From assembly GCA_964471215.1 (NCBI GenBank), contig CAYYFC010000003.1, forward strand, positions 1 to 53,098: DNA of 53,098 nt. The letters are read 5' to 3'. Position numbers and translations under genes: made by a program. Shown here one piece after another: positions 26,696 through 34,484 of this stretch (positions are counted from its first letter, which is position 1; the number at the start of each line of letters is the position of its first letter). Below the pieces are notes generated by a model. The model was not told the origin of the DNA and ran no database searches. It worked only from the letters and a program-made list of their open reading frames with translations. The DNA is from Archaeoglobus_B sp964471215 (lineage in GTDB: Archaea > Halobacteriota > Archaeoglobi > Archaeoglobales > Archaeoglobaceae).

Positions 26696-27767
26696 TCAGA
26701 CACCTCCTGTAGAACTCAATTGGATGACTCACACCGCACTCCCAGCTGCATAGGCCGTAGCTCCTCATTGTATCGCAGGAGGGACAGCTGTACTCCTGAC
26801 CCTTTCCCCTCCTCCCTGCTATGTGTTCCACCTGGTACCTCGTCTTGTCCTCATCGAAATCGGGTGCAGTTCTAAAGACATCCACAACCCTATCTATGTC
26901 CAATCCTATGTTTAACAAAAAGCTTGCTATCGAAAATCTTGCCGAATGCGGAACGTTTAAGCCGTTTTTTAAATCCAAAAGGATTTTCTTCATGCATTTT
27001 GGATAGCATTCAGCATCTACCGGTAGATCGTAAATTTCACGTTTCATTTCGACGTCTATTCCAATATCAAGCTTTACTTCCATCTTCACATCCACTTTCT
27101 CTTCGAGCCTTTTCTTAAGGAATTCCTCGATGAGTCTGACGAAATCCTTCTTATTGAGGTATACGAAACCTCCCTTAAGCATCCTGTTCACGAGCTTCCA
27201 GTTGTCGGCTTTTATACCTACGGAACCCTTTATATAGTCAGTAACGAATACCCTGAAGAATTCAGATGAATTCTCCTTGACGTAATCTGCTCTGATGTCG
27301 AAGTCCGATGCCAGGAACTTTAAGAATTCGCAGTCCTCTTCTTCAAGCATCTTCCTGTACCTCCTGGCCTCTCTGATCGCATACTTCCTCCTGAGAACTT
27401 CATCCAGATTTGAAACTATGATCTTTGAAAATAGGTATACCAGAATGCTATGCTTCGCCTCTTTTTTGTACTGCTCGTACTCATCGCTCAGAAATCGGTA
27501 GTTGCAGTTCTCAAATCTTCCGTTGCATTCCTTTAGCTCGCATTCCGAACAAAGAAAGGATGTCCTGGGATATTCACATCTTATCCTTTTTCCGTCGAGT
27601 ACAAGCTTTACATTTCTTAAAGCTATTTTCCTAGCCGATTTTACAAGCCCGTCATTGGAGTTCAGTATATCTTCCAAACTGTACTCACTTTCTATGAACT
27701 TCCCGGCTGTTCTTAAAAACGGATACTTGATAAAAAAAGGTAGTAGTGGCAGGAAGGGTCTTCTCAT
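26631..27767 (-). CDS. priL: DNA primase large subunit
   Basis: Partner of PriS in making primers; it holds a [4Fe-4S] cluster. 378 residues. Conserved cysteines are visible in AECYPKCM and in CPSCDTMRSYGLCSWEC and RRCL, with VDAECYPKCMKKIL preceding the helical iron-sulfur domain. An additional Cys-rich patch (LCSECELKECNG, around 70-85) is not a usual feature I can place. The last ~20 residues form a basic tail (SSKRKRK) encoded in the stretch overlapping DUF371. Its start overlaps the pcn stop by 4 nt. Confidence 0.85.
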   Translation of the reverse strand: MRRPFLPLLPFFIKYPFLRTAGKFIESEYSLEDILNSNDGLVKSARKIALRNVKLVLDGKRIRCEYPRTSFLCSECELKECNGRFENCNYRFLSDEYEQYKKEAKHSILVYLFSKIIVSNLDEVLRRKYAIREARRYRKMLEEEDCEFLKFLASDFDIRADYVKENSSEFFRVFVTDYIKGSVGIKADNWKLVNRMLKGGFVYLNKKDFVRLIEEFLKKRLEEKVDVKMEVKLDIGIDVEMKREIYDLPVDAECYPKCMKKILLDLKNGLNVPHSARFSIASFLLNIGLDIDRVVDVFRTAPDFDEDKTRYQVEHIAGRRGKGQEYSCPSCDTMRSYGLCSWECGVSHPIEFYRRCLNERGRDSMGSSKRKRKAQDNV

Positions 27768-28501
27768 TCTGCCTCGATTCTCGGTGCCAGTATGTACTCA
27801 ACCTTTAACTTACCGTCCGCGACGTCGAATGCAAGTCTGACGGGATAATCGTTTCCGAGGTATACCGTAAGTATGTCGCCAGCCGATGCTATCTTTACAA
27901 ATTCTTTAAGGTATTCTACGCTGAACATGCTTTTAGCGCTCTCCTTATTGAATTCTATCAGCTCCATGTCACCCATGTGAAACGTTATCTTGTCTATGTC
28001 CCCCTCAGCCTCTATGTAAAACCCAGTTTCATCACTTCTGAACACGACGTGATCGCTAATCTTATCTGCAGCCTGTATGGCCTTCTTAAATTCTCCGGCA
28101 TCTAGTACAACCTTTGCAGGTAAATCCAGCTCCGGTATCTTAGGTTCCTTTCTTATCGCGGACGGATCTATCAAAGCAAGGGAGTACTCAACACTTCCGA
28201 ACTTGACCTTAAGTCTGCTTTCATCTTCGAGTTTCAGTTCTACAAGCTCCTTCTTCTTAACGGATTTTACTATATCATAAATCCTGTTCACATCAACTCC
28301 TATTATCTTCTCCTCATCTATCGTATAAACGTCAAAAGATTCTCTCGGAATATCCACTATGACCATGGCAACGTTTGCAGGATCTACCGCTCTTGAATGC
28401 ATACCTTCCTCCTTGAAATGAAATCTAGCCTCACTAACCAAAGAGACTATGGCCTTTGTAGCCGTCTTTATAACCTCACCGCCAACTATTGCATCTATCA
28501 T
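27764..28501 (-). CDS. pcn: DNA polymerase sliding clamp PCNA
   Basis: 245 residues, the trimeric ring that tethers polymerase and other enzymes. MHSRAVDPANVAMV, the interdomain loop LDLPAKVVLD, and the C-terminal LAPRIEAE are typical of archaeal PCNA. A long TATA box (AAATATATAAATAG on the minus strand) and a GGTGAT Shine-Dalgarno precede the ATG. First gene of the pcn-priL-DUF371 operon. Confidence 0.95.
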   Translation of the reverse strand: MIDAIVGGEVIKTATKAIVSLVSEARFHFKEEGMHSRAVDPANVAMVIVDIPRESFDVYTIDEEKIIGVDVNRIYDIVKSVKKKELVELKLEDESRLKVKFGSVEYSLALIDPSAIRKEPKIPELDLPAKVVLDAGEFKKAIQAADKISDHVVFRSDETGFYIEAEGDIDKITFHMGDMELIEFNKESAKSMFSVEYLKEFVKIASAGDILTVYLGNDYPVRLAFDVADGKLKVEYILAPRIEAE

Positions 28502-28543
28502 ACGATCACCTTAAACTATTAGACTCATCTATTTATATATTTT

Positions 28544-28735
28544 CTAAATCCACCAAATCCATATGCCATTTGCTGCTTCAATTTTTCTACCCTTTATCTT
28601 CCCCTCTATAGCTAACCTCTGCAATCTTCTTAGAACAACCCTTCTATCCACGTTAACCTTTTCGGCTATCTCTGAAGTAACAAGCGGAACTTTTGAATCT
28701 TCAAGAACTTTGATCAACTTTTGTTCCAATCCCTT
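28544..28735 (-). CDS. Small winged-helix DNA-binding protein
   Basis: About 63 residues (66 if the ATG at 28744 is used). KVPLVTSEIAEKVNVDRRVVLRRL is a helix-turn-helix and the end (ANGIWIWWI) forms the wing strand. It should be a transcription regulator or a DNA-end binding module; the target is unknown. It lies just upstream of the PCNA promoter region on the same strand. Confidence 0.65.
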   Translation of the reverse strand, partial: KGLEQKLIKVLEDSKVPLVTSEIAEKVNVDRRVVLRRLQRLAIEGKIKGRKIEAANGIWIWWI

Positions 28736-28809
28736 CATTAACATATTTTAGCATCATCTATAATTAAAGTTTTTCGATAACGTTATTGAAGCAGTTCTTA
28801 GTAAGGGTT

Positions 28810-29682
28810 TTAGCGACTGCCTATCAGAACTCCGAAGAGAATAGTCAAGAAGATTATCAGACTTATAACAGCATTTATGTTGAAAAATGCTATCTGAATT
28901 GATCTTCTATCGAATCTTCTGACTATTAAATGCTCGTATAAAAGAAGAAAGGCTATGACTGCGATTCCTGCCAGCGACTTAAAGCCGAAATAGGATATAA
29001 GGGATATCGAAAGGAGTATAAAGAAAATTGCGTGATTTATCCCCGATACCATCAGAGCCTTTTCTATGCCGAAACAAGCACCTATCGAATGCAATCCGTA
29101 TTTCCTATCGAATTCGATGTCCTGAAGTGCGTATATGATGTCAAATCCGGAAACCCAGAACATAACGGATATGCTCAGAAGTGTTATGGAGATGTCGAAG
29201 TTCAGGGAGTTTTTCACGGCAATCCATCCTCCGAGGGGTGCCAGTGCGAGGTTTAGTCCGAGGAAGTAATGTGTAAGGCATGTGAACCTCTTGAGATATG
29301 GATAGACGTAAACAGTTATCGCCGGGATTGGAGAGAGCATGAAGGCGATCCAGTTTATCAGGTAGGCCGAAGTGAAGTAAACTGCCAGAGATATAGCCGT
29401 AAGGAGATATGCCTCTCTGAGGGTTATCAATCCTGCAGGAAGATGTCTATTAGCAGTTCTGGGATTTAATGCATCTATATGCCTGTCTATTATTCTGTTC
29501 AGGGACATTGCAGCCGATCTCAATCCAGTAAATGCAAGAAAGATAAGCAGAAATAATCTAAAACTGAATATATTTCCAGACGCAAGAAATGCACCTGAAT
29601 AGGCAAATGGAAGGGCAAAAAGTGTGTGCTCTATTTTTATAAAATCAGCATATGCTTTTATTTTTTCAAATAAAACCCTCAT
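28810..29682 (-). CDS. UbiA-family prenyltransferase (MqnP-like)
   Basis: 290 residues and about nine membrane helices. The two Asp-rich prenyl-diphosphate motifs are NRIIDRHID (N62-D66-D70) and QDIEFDRKYG. The sequence between them (ALNPRTANRHLPAG) resembles the prenyltransferase of the futalosine menaquinone pathway (MqnP) and 4-hydroxybenzoate prenyltransferases; menaquinone synthesis fits an Archaeoglobales cell. A role in geranylgeranyl ether lipid synthesis is less likely. Its start overlaps the HAD gene's end. Confidence 0.78.
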   Translation of the reverse strand: MRVLFEKIKAYADFIKIEHTLFALPFAYSGAFLASGNIFSFRLFLLIFLAFTGLRSAAMSLNRIIDRHIDALNPRTANRHLPAGLITLREAYLLTAISLAVYFTSAYLINWIAFMLSPIPAITVYVYPYLKRFTCLTHYFLGLNLALAPLGGWIAVKNSLNFDISITLLSISVMFWVSGFDIIYALQDIEFDRKYGLHSIGACFGIEKALMVSGINHAIFFILLSISLISYFGFKSLAGIAVIAFLLLYEHLIVRRFDRRSIQIAFFNINAVISLIIFLTILFGVLIGSR

Positions 29683-30262
29683 ACTCCAGCAGGACTTCCA
29701 CTTCTTTTAAACTTTTAAGAACGTAATCCGCGAGATGAATGAAATCCCAAACCATACCAATGTTCCTTCTGGTTAATAGCAATGCGGTCTTTGTCCCTGC
29801 CCTTTTCCCGGCTATAAGGTCGAATTTAAAGTCACCTATTGTTATTCCCTCGGACGGTTTTGCCCCGGTTATCTTCAGGGCGAACTCTATCGGCTTAGGA
29901 GAGGGTTTTGGTTCCATATCATCCCTAGTTATTACGAAGTCCAGATCTAGATCGAATTTCTTAACGACTATTCTAACGCTCTCCCTGCAGTTCCTCGTGA
30001 CAATACCCCTCTTCAATCCAATTTCTCCGAGTTTATCCAGAACTTCTCTTGCGTACGGCATCAGTTTCGATTTAAATGCCGATTCTATTTCGAATTTCTT
30101 TAAAATCCTCATCTTCTCATCCCTTTCCCTTTTATCCATTTTCAAAATCGATTCGAGTATGAATCTATCCCTTATGCCCAAAGCCTCTCTTATCCTCTTA
30201 AAATCCAGGTTGAAATCCACAAGCGTTCCGTCCAAATCGAATATAAACGTCTTAAGAGACAT
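29666..30262 (-). CDS. HAD-superfamily hydrolase (phosphoglycolate phosphatase-like)
   Basis: 198 residues from the ATG at 30262 (MSLKTFIFDLDGTLVDF). DxDGT motif I, TRNCRE motif II region and IGDFKFDLIAGKRAG motif III/IV identify a type I HAD phosphatase. Substrate unknown. The upstream extension to 30286 would overlap the preceding gene more and lacks family support. It overlaps both neighbours, so an 88-aa gene, this and the prenyltransferase form one operon. Confidence 0.78.
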   Translation of the reverse strand: MSLKTFIFDLDGTLVDFNLDFKRIREALGIRDRFILESILKMDKRERDEKMRILKKFEIESAFKSKLMPYAREVLDKLGEIGLKRGIVTRNCRESVRIVVKKFDLDLDFVITRDDMEPKPSPKPIEFALKITGAKPSEGITIGDFKFDLIAGKRAGTKTALLLTRRNIGMVWDFIHLADYVLKSLKEVEVLLEYEGFI

Positions 30263-30518
30263 AGCTCCTGTCTTCTTCAAATCCAAACGTTATATCCTGA
30301 AGCATCTTCGAAGCAAGTCCCAGAAGCAATCTGTCGTCTCCTATAAGTTCTCTTATGAGCATGAGAGCTGTTGCCTCTCTCAGCTCATGACTCTTCAGCT
30401 CTTCGAGTAATCTTATAAGCCTCACAGATAATTTGTATATCTCTGCAAGCTTTGCCTCGTCTTCCTCGTCTATCTCCTCCTCTTCCTCCACTGGTAATAA
30501 GTCCTCAAATTCCTCCAT
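30252..30518 (-). CDS. Small acidic protein, unknown function
   Basis: 88 residues with a strongly acidic start (VEEEEEIDEEDEAKLAEI) and a helical remainder (LSVRLIRLLEELKSHELREA). No family recognised. It is the first gene of the operon with the HAD hydrolase and the prenyltransferase and overlaps the HAD start by 11 nt, which supports expression. The helical, acidic make-up would suit a protein-binding partner. Confidence 0.6.
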   Translation of the reverse strand: MEEFEDLLPVEEEEEIDEEDEAKLAEIYKLSVRLIRLLEELKSHELREATALMLIRELIGDDRLLLGLASKMLQDITFGFEEDRSYVS

Positions 30519-30560
30519 CTCTAAGCAGATTGTTAGACACGATTTAAGACTTTTGGTATG

Positions 30561-31725
30561 TTAGGGGTTTTTGATAACGGGACTTAGGTCTCATCCGATT
30601 CTGGATCACGTCTCCTTGAGTTCATCCTCCGTCTCCTCAGACGGAACATCTTAACCTTAAACTTTTTAACGAGATTTCTAACGGTTACGTCTTCTCCATA
30701 ATTTTCCTACATTTTTCACATTTTAGCACTCTCTTAACTTTTTTTCTTTGAGTTTTTCTCCACAATAAGGACTAGTCTTTGATGTATTACCGGGATCTAC
30801 ATAAACTACTGCTATTCCAAGCTTTAATCATTGCCACTCTATCCAAAACTGTAGGCCTTCTGTAAGCAAAGAGTGTGAATCTTTTCCTTCAAGGCTTCTT
30901 CATTCATTCTAGCTCGTTCATATTTTAATCCATTAAGATCTTCCAGAACTATTGTGTTCATCCAAGCCTTTTAGCAATTTTAACCATTCTTAATGATGTT
31001 TGCTTTGCAAAGTTATCATTAATTGAATTCTTTTCCACCATCATATTGCTTTTCTAATTCCTTCCACAAATCTCCACCATTTGTTGTATTTCTTCCGTGT
31101 TTTCTCCATGTGGTCCTTTTTTATGTGCATTATCTTCTTCATTGGAGTCTTTATACTTTTACTCCTTCAAAGTCACCTACTACAATCTCTTTAAAGTTTA
31201 AATCAACTGCAATACATTTTTCACTGATAACATGTGTTCTGACTCTTTTCTTTACCGTCATTAAGAATACTACTTTGTTTTCTTCTATTCAATATTACTT
31301 CTCCCTGATACCGGTCTAAGTATCTCACAAACAACTCTCCTAGGAATCCTTCTATTTCAATTACTACAAAACCTTAGGTTTTTATCGACACAAATATCCT
31401 TTATCTTTCACAAGTTTGTAGCATATCCGTCAATTCTAGCTCTATACGACTTAATAATACACATTCTATCTTTGTTTTCTGGATTATTGATTACCGACTT
31501 CGCTATAAATAACACTGACATGATAAAGTTATCTTTGGCGGTAAGATAAATTTGCATTTTACCAATTCGTAAAAGCCTGCGTGTATCAGTTTTATTTTCT
31601 GTTCCCATTTTATTCTCTTTTCTTCCTTTGAAAACTAGAGTATAAAATACCTTTCAGGATGCTTTAGAATTTCACTTATCACATACCCTAACGCATTTGT
31701 GTAACCCTAATTACGCTAATTTCAT
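30561..31725 (-). pseudogene. Decayed TnpB (second copy), with degraded right end
   Basis: Homologous to the intact tnpB at 22285-23490 on the opposite strand, with many frame breaks. The stretch complementary to 31408-31600 still reads KSVINNPENKDRMCIIKSYRARIDGYA. The zinc-ribbon and catalytic regions survive only as scraps. The right end (30561-30600) matches the intact copy through ACCCCTAA but its final hairpin has decayed (GTCCCG with CAAAAAC). The 5' limit is uncertain because the left end is deleted or diverged. It gives no functional protein. Confidence 0.8.
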
Positions 31726-31812
31726 AATATAATATTTATTAATAACACTTATGGAGACGTGCCTGTATGTTGATCGAAAAGGTTTTAACTACAACATCAT
31801 AAATTCCTATGG

Positions 31813-31885
31813 GCCACGGTAGCTCAGCGGGTAGAGCGTTGCCTTGGTAAGGCAAAGGTCCCGGGTTCAAATCCCGGCCGTGGCT
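31813..31885 (+). tRNA. tRNA-Thr (GGT anticodon)
   Basis: 73-nt cloverleaf: acceptor GCCACGG with CCGTGGC plus discriminator T, standard D arm, anticodon loop TTGGTAA giving GGT at 31846-31848, and T arm GGGTTCAAATCC. No CCA encoded and no intron. It stands between the decayed tnpB and the lipoprotein gene. Confidence 0.95.
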
Positions 31886-32022
31886 TAATAAAAAATTTTT
31901 TATTTGATTCTAAATTCCAATTGAGGAGATTATAGAGTTTTCATCGAATTTTGAATAAACCTAGAAGGAGTGTGACCTCAGCTATGTCGGCTGAATTCAT
32001 CAGTGGAATCAGAGGTGGTCAG

Positions 32023-32580
32023 ATGAAAAGAGCTCTGATAGCCTTAGCGCTATTATCAATTGTTATTTGCTGCGTGCAGAAGGGTATTAGATATGAGGTA
32101 TCCAAATGCAGTGCGCCGAGGTATGAGTTCAGAAATACCTTTATATACGACGGAAGGAATCTCACAGCCTATGTCTGGACTAACTGCTGCGGAACGGAGA
32201 TAGAAGTTAAGGGAGATGGTGAAAACCTGACGATATACGAGATAAAAGTGGGAGAAATATGCAAATGCATGTGCGAAAGGGAGGTAAAGGTATTCAATAT
32301 TCCGAAACCATCCAGAGTTTTGTTCGTTGACTGGTGTGGAAAGAGGTGGGTTCTCGATGAAATAATAGAAGAAAGAGGAGTTGTGAAGTACATACCGCTT
32401 GAAGGCGGGTTCTACGGAATAATAGGCTGTGGCGGTAGGTACATTCCCCTAAACCTTCCAGAAGAATTCAAAAAGGACGGGATGAAAGTTATATTCAAGG
32501 CAAGGCTGAAAGATGTCGTTACGATATACATGTGGGGAAAACCAGTAGAGATCATAGAGATTAAGAGATTGCACGAATGA
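32023..32580 (+). CDS. Putative secreted lipoprotein, unknown function
   Basis: 185 residues from the ATG at 32023. The start MKRALIALALLSIVICC is a signal peptide with a cysteine pair at 16-17 that could be lipid-anchored. The body has further cysteines (TNCCGTE, ICKCMCERE, DWCGKR) that may form disulfides, and ends in a beta-rich segment with GGFYGIIG and NLPEEFKKDG that I have seen in small secreted proteins of unknown role. A longer in-frame start at 31951 lacks a signal peptide and is not preferred. Confidence 0.65.
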   Translation: MKRALIALALLSIVICCVQKGIRYEVSKCSAPRYEFRNTFIYDGRNLTAYVWTNCCGTEIEVKGDGENLTIYEIKVGEICKCMCEREVKVFNIPKPSRVLFVDWCGKRWVLDEIIEERGVVKYIPLEGGFYGIIGCGGRYIPLNLPEEFKKDGMKVIFKARLKDVVTIYMWGKPVEIIEIKRLHE

Positions 32581-32714
32581 ATGGGCTTTACTGTGTTAAA
32601 TTACGGACTGGGTTTTCTCAATTGGCGTTAGCCGTCTTTTACCCTCAAATTCCAGATTATGAGAAATCTTTGGAAATTCCGGAAGATTGCATGAAAGTTC
32701 GAGCAGCTAGATAA
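32577..32714 (+). CDS. Possible small coupled ORF, 45 residues
   Basis: Its ATG overlaps the lipoprotein's stop (ATGA), the usual sign of translational coupling, and it runs 45 codons to a TAA. No known motif; the end (KVRAAR) is basic. It may equally be decayed sequence. Low confidence. Confidence 0.25.
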   Translation: MNGLYCVKLRTGFSQLALAVFYPQIPDYEKSLEIPEDCMKVRAAR

Positions 32715-32738
32715 AAGATTACATGCATAACAGCCAAA

Positions 32739-33005
32739 TTAGGAAGGTCTTAGGCAGTACACAAATAGAATTCTTACCCTCCCTCTCCTCAAACCAGCAT
32801 ATTTTGTGCTGAACTTTAAATCGAATTTAATTAGCCTTTTAATTTTGGAAATGAAAATCCTTGCATCGTTAACATCTTCAAAGTATATATCGATACCATT
32901 TCTTACTCTCTCAACCTCGAACTCGAATCTTTTCAGTATTTTAAAAATTAAATCAATGTGTTCTGGTTTAGGATCCCTTATCTGAACAACTGCCGGATGC
33001 TTCAC
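32739..33005 (-). CDS. Stand-alone NMD3-like C-terminal domain
   Basis: 88 residues beginning VKHPAVVQIRDPKPEH with a GTG start. The segment resembles the C-terminal part of archaeal NMD3, a ribosome-associated export/stability factor family, but the N-terminal zinc-ribbon half is absent and there is no such sequence just upstream. A TATA box sits exactly 26 nt before the GTG at 33005, pointing to a leaderless transcript, so the short form may be a real gene rather than a truncated one. An in-frame TTG at 33023 lies too close to the TATA box to be used. Confidence 0.5.
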   Translation of the reverse strand: MKHPAVVQIRDPKPEHIDLIFKILKRFEFEVERVRNGIDIYFEDVNDARIFISKIKRLIKFDLKFSTKYAGLRRGRVRILFVYCLRPS

Positions 33006-33347
33006 AGATCTTAATGTATTCAATTGTTTATATACAACGTGGTTGCCGTATCGATGAGAACATTAAGGATCTGCCGTTCTGCTTGCAGCTTTATGACGTA
33101 CTGAATAATCTACTAAAATTCGGTTAAATGAGATTGCAAGAACAATCCCTAATCATCCCGCAAAACCTTCAATGATTATCTGAAGCAATTTGCTTATCTG
33201 ATATGGAACAGATTTAAATTGATGAATAATTCTGAACAACTCGAAAAATTTAATAATTTAAAGATTGTACTGCAACCAGAAGGTTTGAATTGCTCGAGCA
33301 ATATCGGTGCGCTTGCGTTTGTAATAGGTTGCTGAAAAGTCGGGTTT
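33006..33347. other. Gene-free region
   Basis: 342 nt with the promoter of the NMD3-like gene at its left and nothing else I can identify. It is A+T-rich with several TTGATGA/CTGA-like pieces near 33170-33240, but they are not arranged as a C/D guide RNA. Confidence 0.35.
33027..33034 (-). promoter_or_regulatory. TATA box for the NMD3-like gene
   Basis: TATATAAA on the minus strand (complement of TTTATATA), centred 26 nt upstream of the GTG at 33005, which fixes the preferred start. Confidence 0.55.
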
Positions 33348-33866
33348 ATGCCCGTAATATATACGATAGGGCATTCAAACAGAACGATGGAGGAGTTCCT
33401 GGAAATTCTTCTCAAGTACGGCATAGAAGTCGTGGCGGATGTTAGAAGATTTCCCACTTCAAAGTTCGTGCACTTCAAGCAATCGGAATTGAAGAGGTAT
33501 CTGAAAGAATCAGGAATAGAGTACATATGGTTCGAGGGTCTTGGTGGTTACAGAAAAAAGATCCTTAAAAGATCTCCAAACATAGCGATTAAAAGCGAGG
33601 GCTTCAGAAACTACGCAGATTACATGCTGACGGAAGATTTCAGAAGAGAGGTATTGAGGCTGGCAGATGTAGCGATCAGGAAGAGGACAGCGATAATGTG
33701 CTCAGAGAGGTTTTTCTGGAGGTGTCACAGGAGATTCCTGTCGGATTATTTAATTCTTCTGGGATTTGACGTAATACACATAATAAACGATAGAACGGTG
33801 AAACACAGAATGAGCAGGAACGCTAGGGTGGTTGGAGGGAACAGAATAATCTATGACATATTATAA
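33348..33866 (+). CDS. DUF488 family protein
   Basis: 172 residues with the DUF488 hallmarks: YTIGHSNRTMEEF at the start, DVRRFPTSKF, and the CSERFFWRCHRRFL motif with two cysteines. The family is widespread and of unknown biochemical function. No strong operon partner. Confidence 0.85.
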   Translation: MPVIYTIGHSNRTMEEFLEILLKYGIEVVADVRRFPTSKFVHFKQSELKRYLKESGIEYIWFEGLGGYRKKILKRSPNIAIKSEGFRNYADYMLTEDFRREVLRLADVAIRKRTAIMCSERFFWRCHRRFLSDYLILLGFDVIHIINDRTVKHRMSRNARVVGGNRIIYDIL

Positions 33867-33946
33867 AACATATAATAAAATTATGCTGGATCTTCAAATA
33901 CATGAGTCGTTACGTATAACTAAAAAACTTTCAGCATAGTTAAGAT

Positions 33947-34441
33947 ATGGAACGAATATTCGCCCCGTGGAGGATAAGGTATATACTTGCACCAAAACCC
34001 AAGGGATGCATATTCTGCGAGTATCCGAAGCAGAAAAGGGACAGGGAAAACCTGATACTGTACAGGGGCAGAAGTTGCTTCATAATAATGAACAGAAATC
34101 CGTATAACCCGGGACACGTCATGATATGCCCGTACAGACACATACCGTCTACCGAGGACATGAATGAGGAAGAGATGCTTGAGAGCATGAAACTTATAAA
34201 TCTATTCATAAAGGCTGCCAGAATTGCCATGAATCCTGACGGATTCAACATAGGTGTGAACATAGGTAGGGTTGCTGGTGCAGGGCTTGAACAGCATCTT
34301 CACATCCACATAGTTCCAAGATGGAACGGTGACACATCGTTTATGCCAATACTGGCCGATGTCCAGATAATCCCTGAAGCTCTTGAAGAGACTTACGATA
34401 AGTTGAAGAGAGTAATCGATGAGATCTTATCGTCCAGGTGA
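33947..34441 (+). CDS. HIT-family nucleotide-binding protein
   Basis: 164 residues. GCIFCEYPK (zinc-type cysteines 21 and 24) and the catalytic histidine triad HLHIHIVPRW identify a HIT protein; YNPGHVMICPYRHI is the usual second motif. Such proteins hydrolyse or transfer nucleotidyl groups (e.g. Ap4A-type substrates). Convergent with the lhr-type helicase gene by 43 nt. Confidence 0.87.
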   Translation: MERIFAPWRIRYILAPKPKGCIFCEYPKQKRDRENLILYRGRSCFIIMNRNPYNPGHVMICPYRHIPSTEDMNEEEMLESMKLINLFIKAARIAMNPDGFNIGVNIGRVAGAGLEQHLHIHIVPRWNGDTSFMPILADVQIIPEALEETYDKLKRVIDEILSSR

Positions 34442-34484
34442 GGTGATTGGGATTGACTTTCAGCTAGAATTGTTCGAAAATTCA

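Noticed and set aside
33170..33240. TTGATGA and CTGA pieces as a C/D guide RNA.
   Set aside because: The spacing does not give the usual 10-12-nt guides between boxes, and no closing stem was found.
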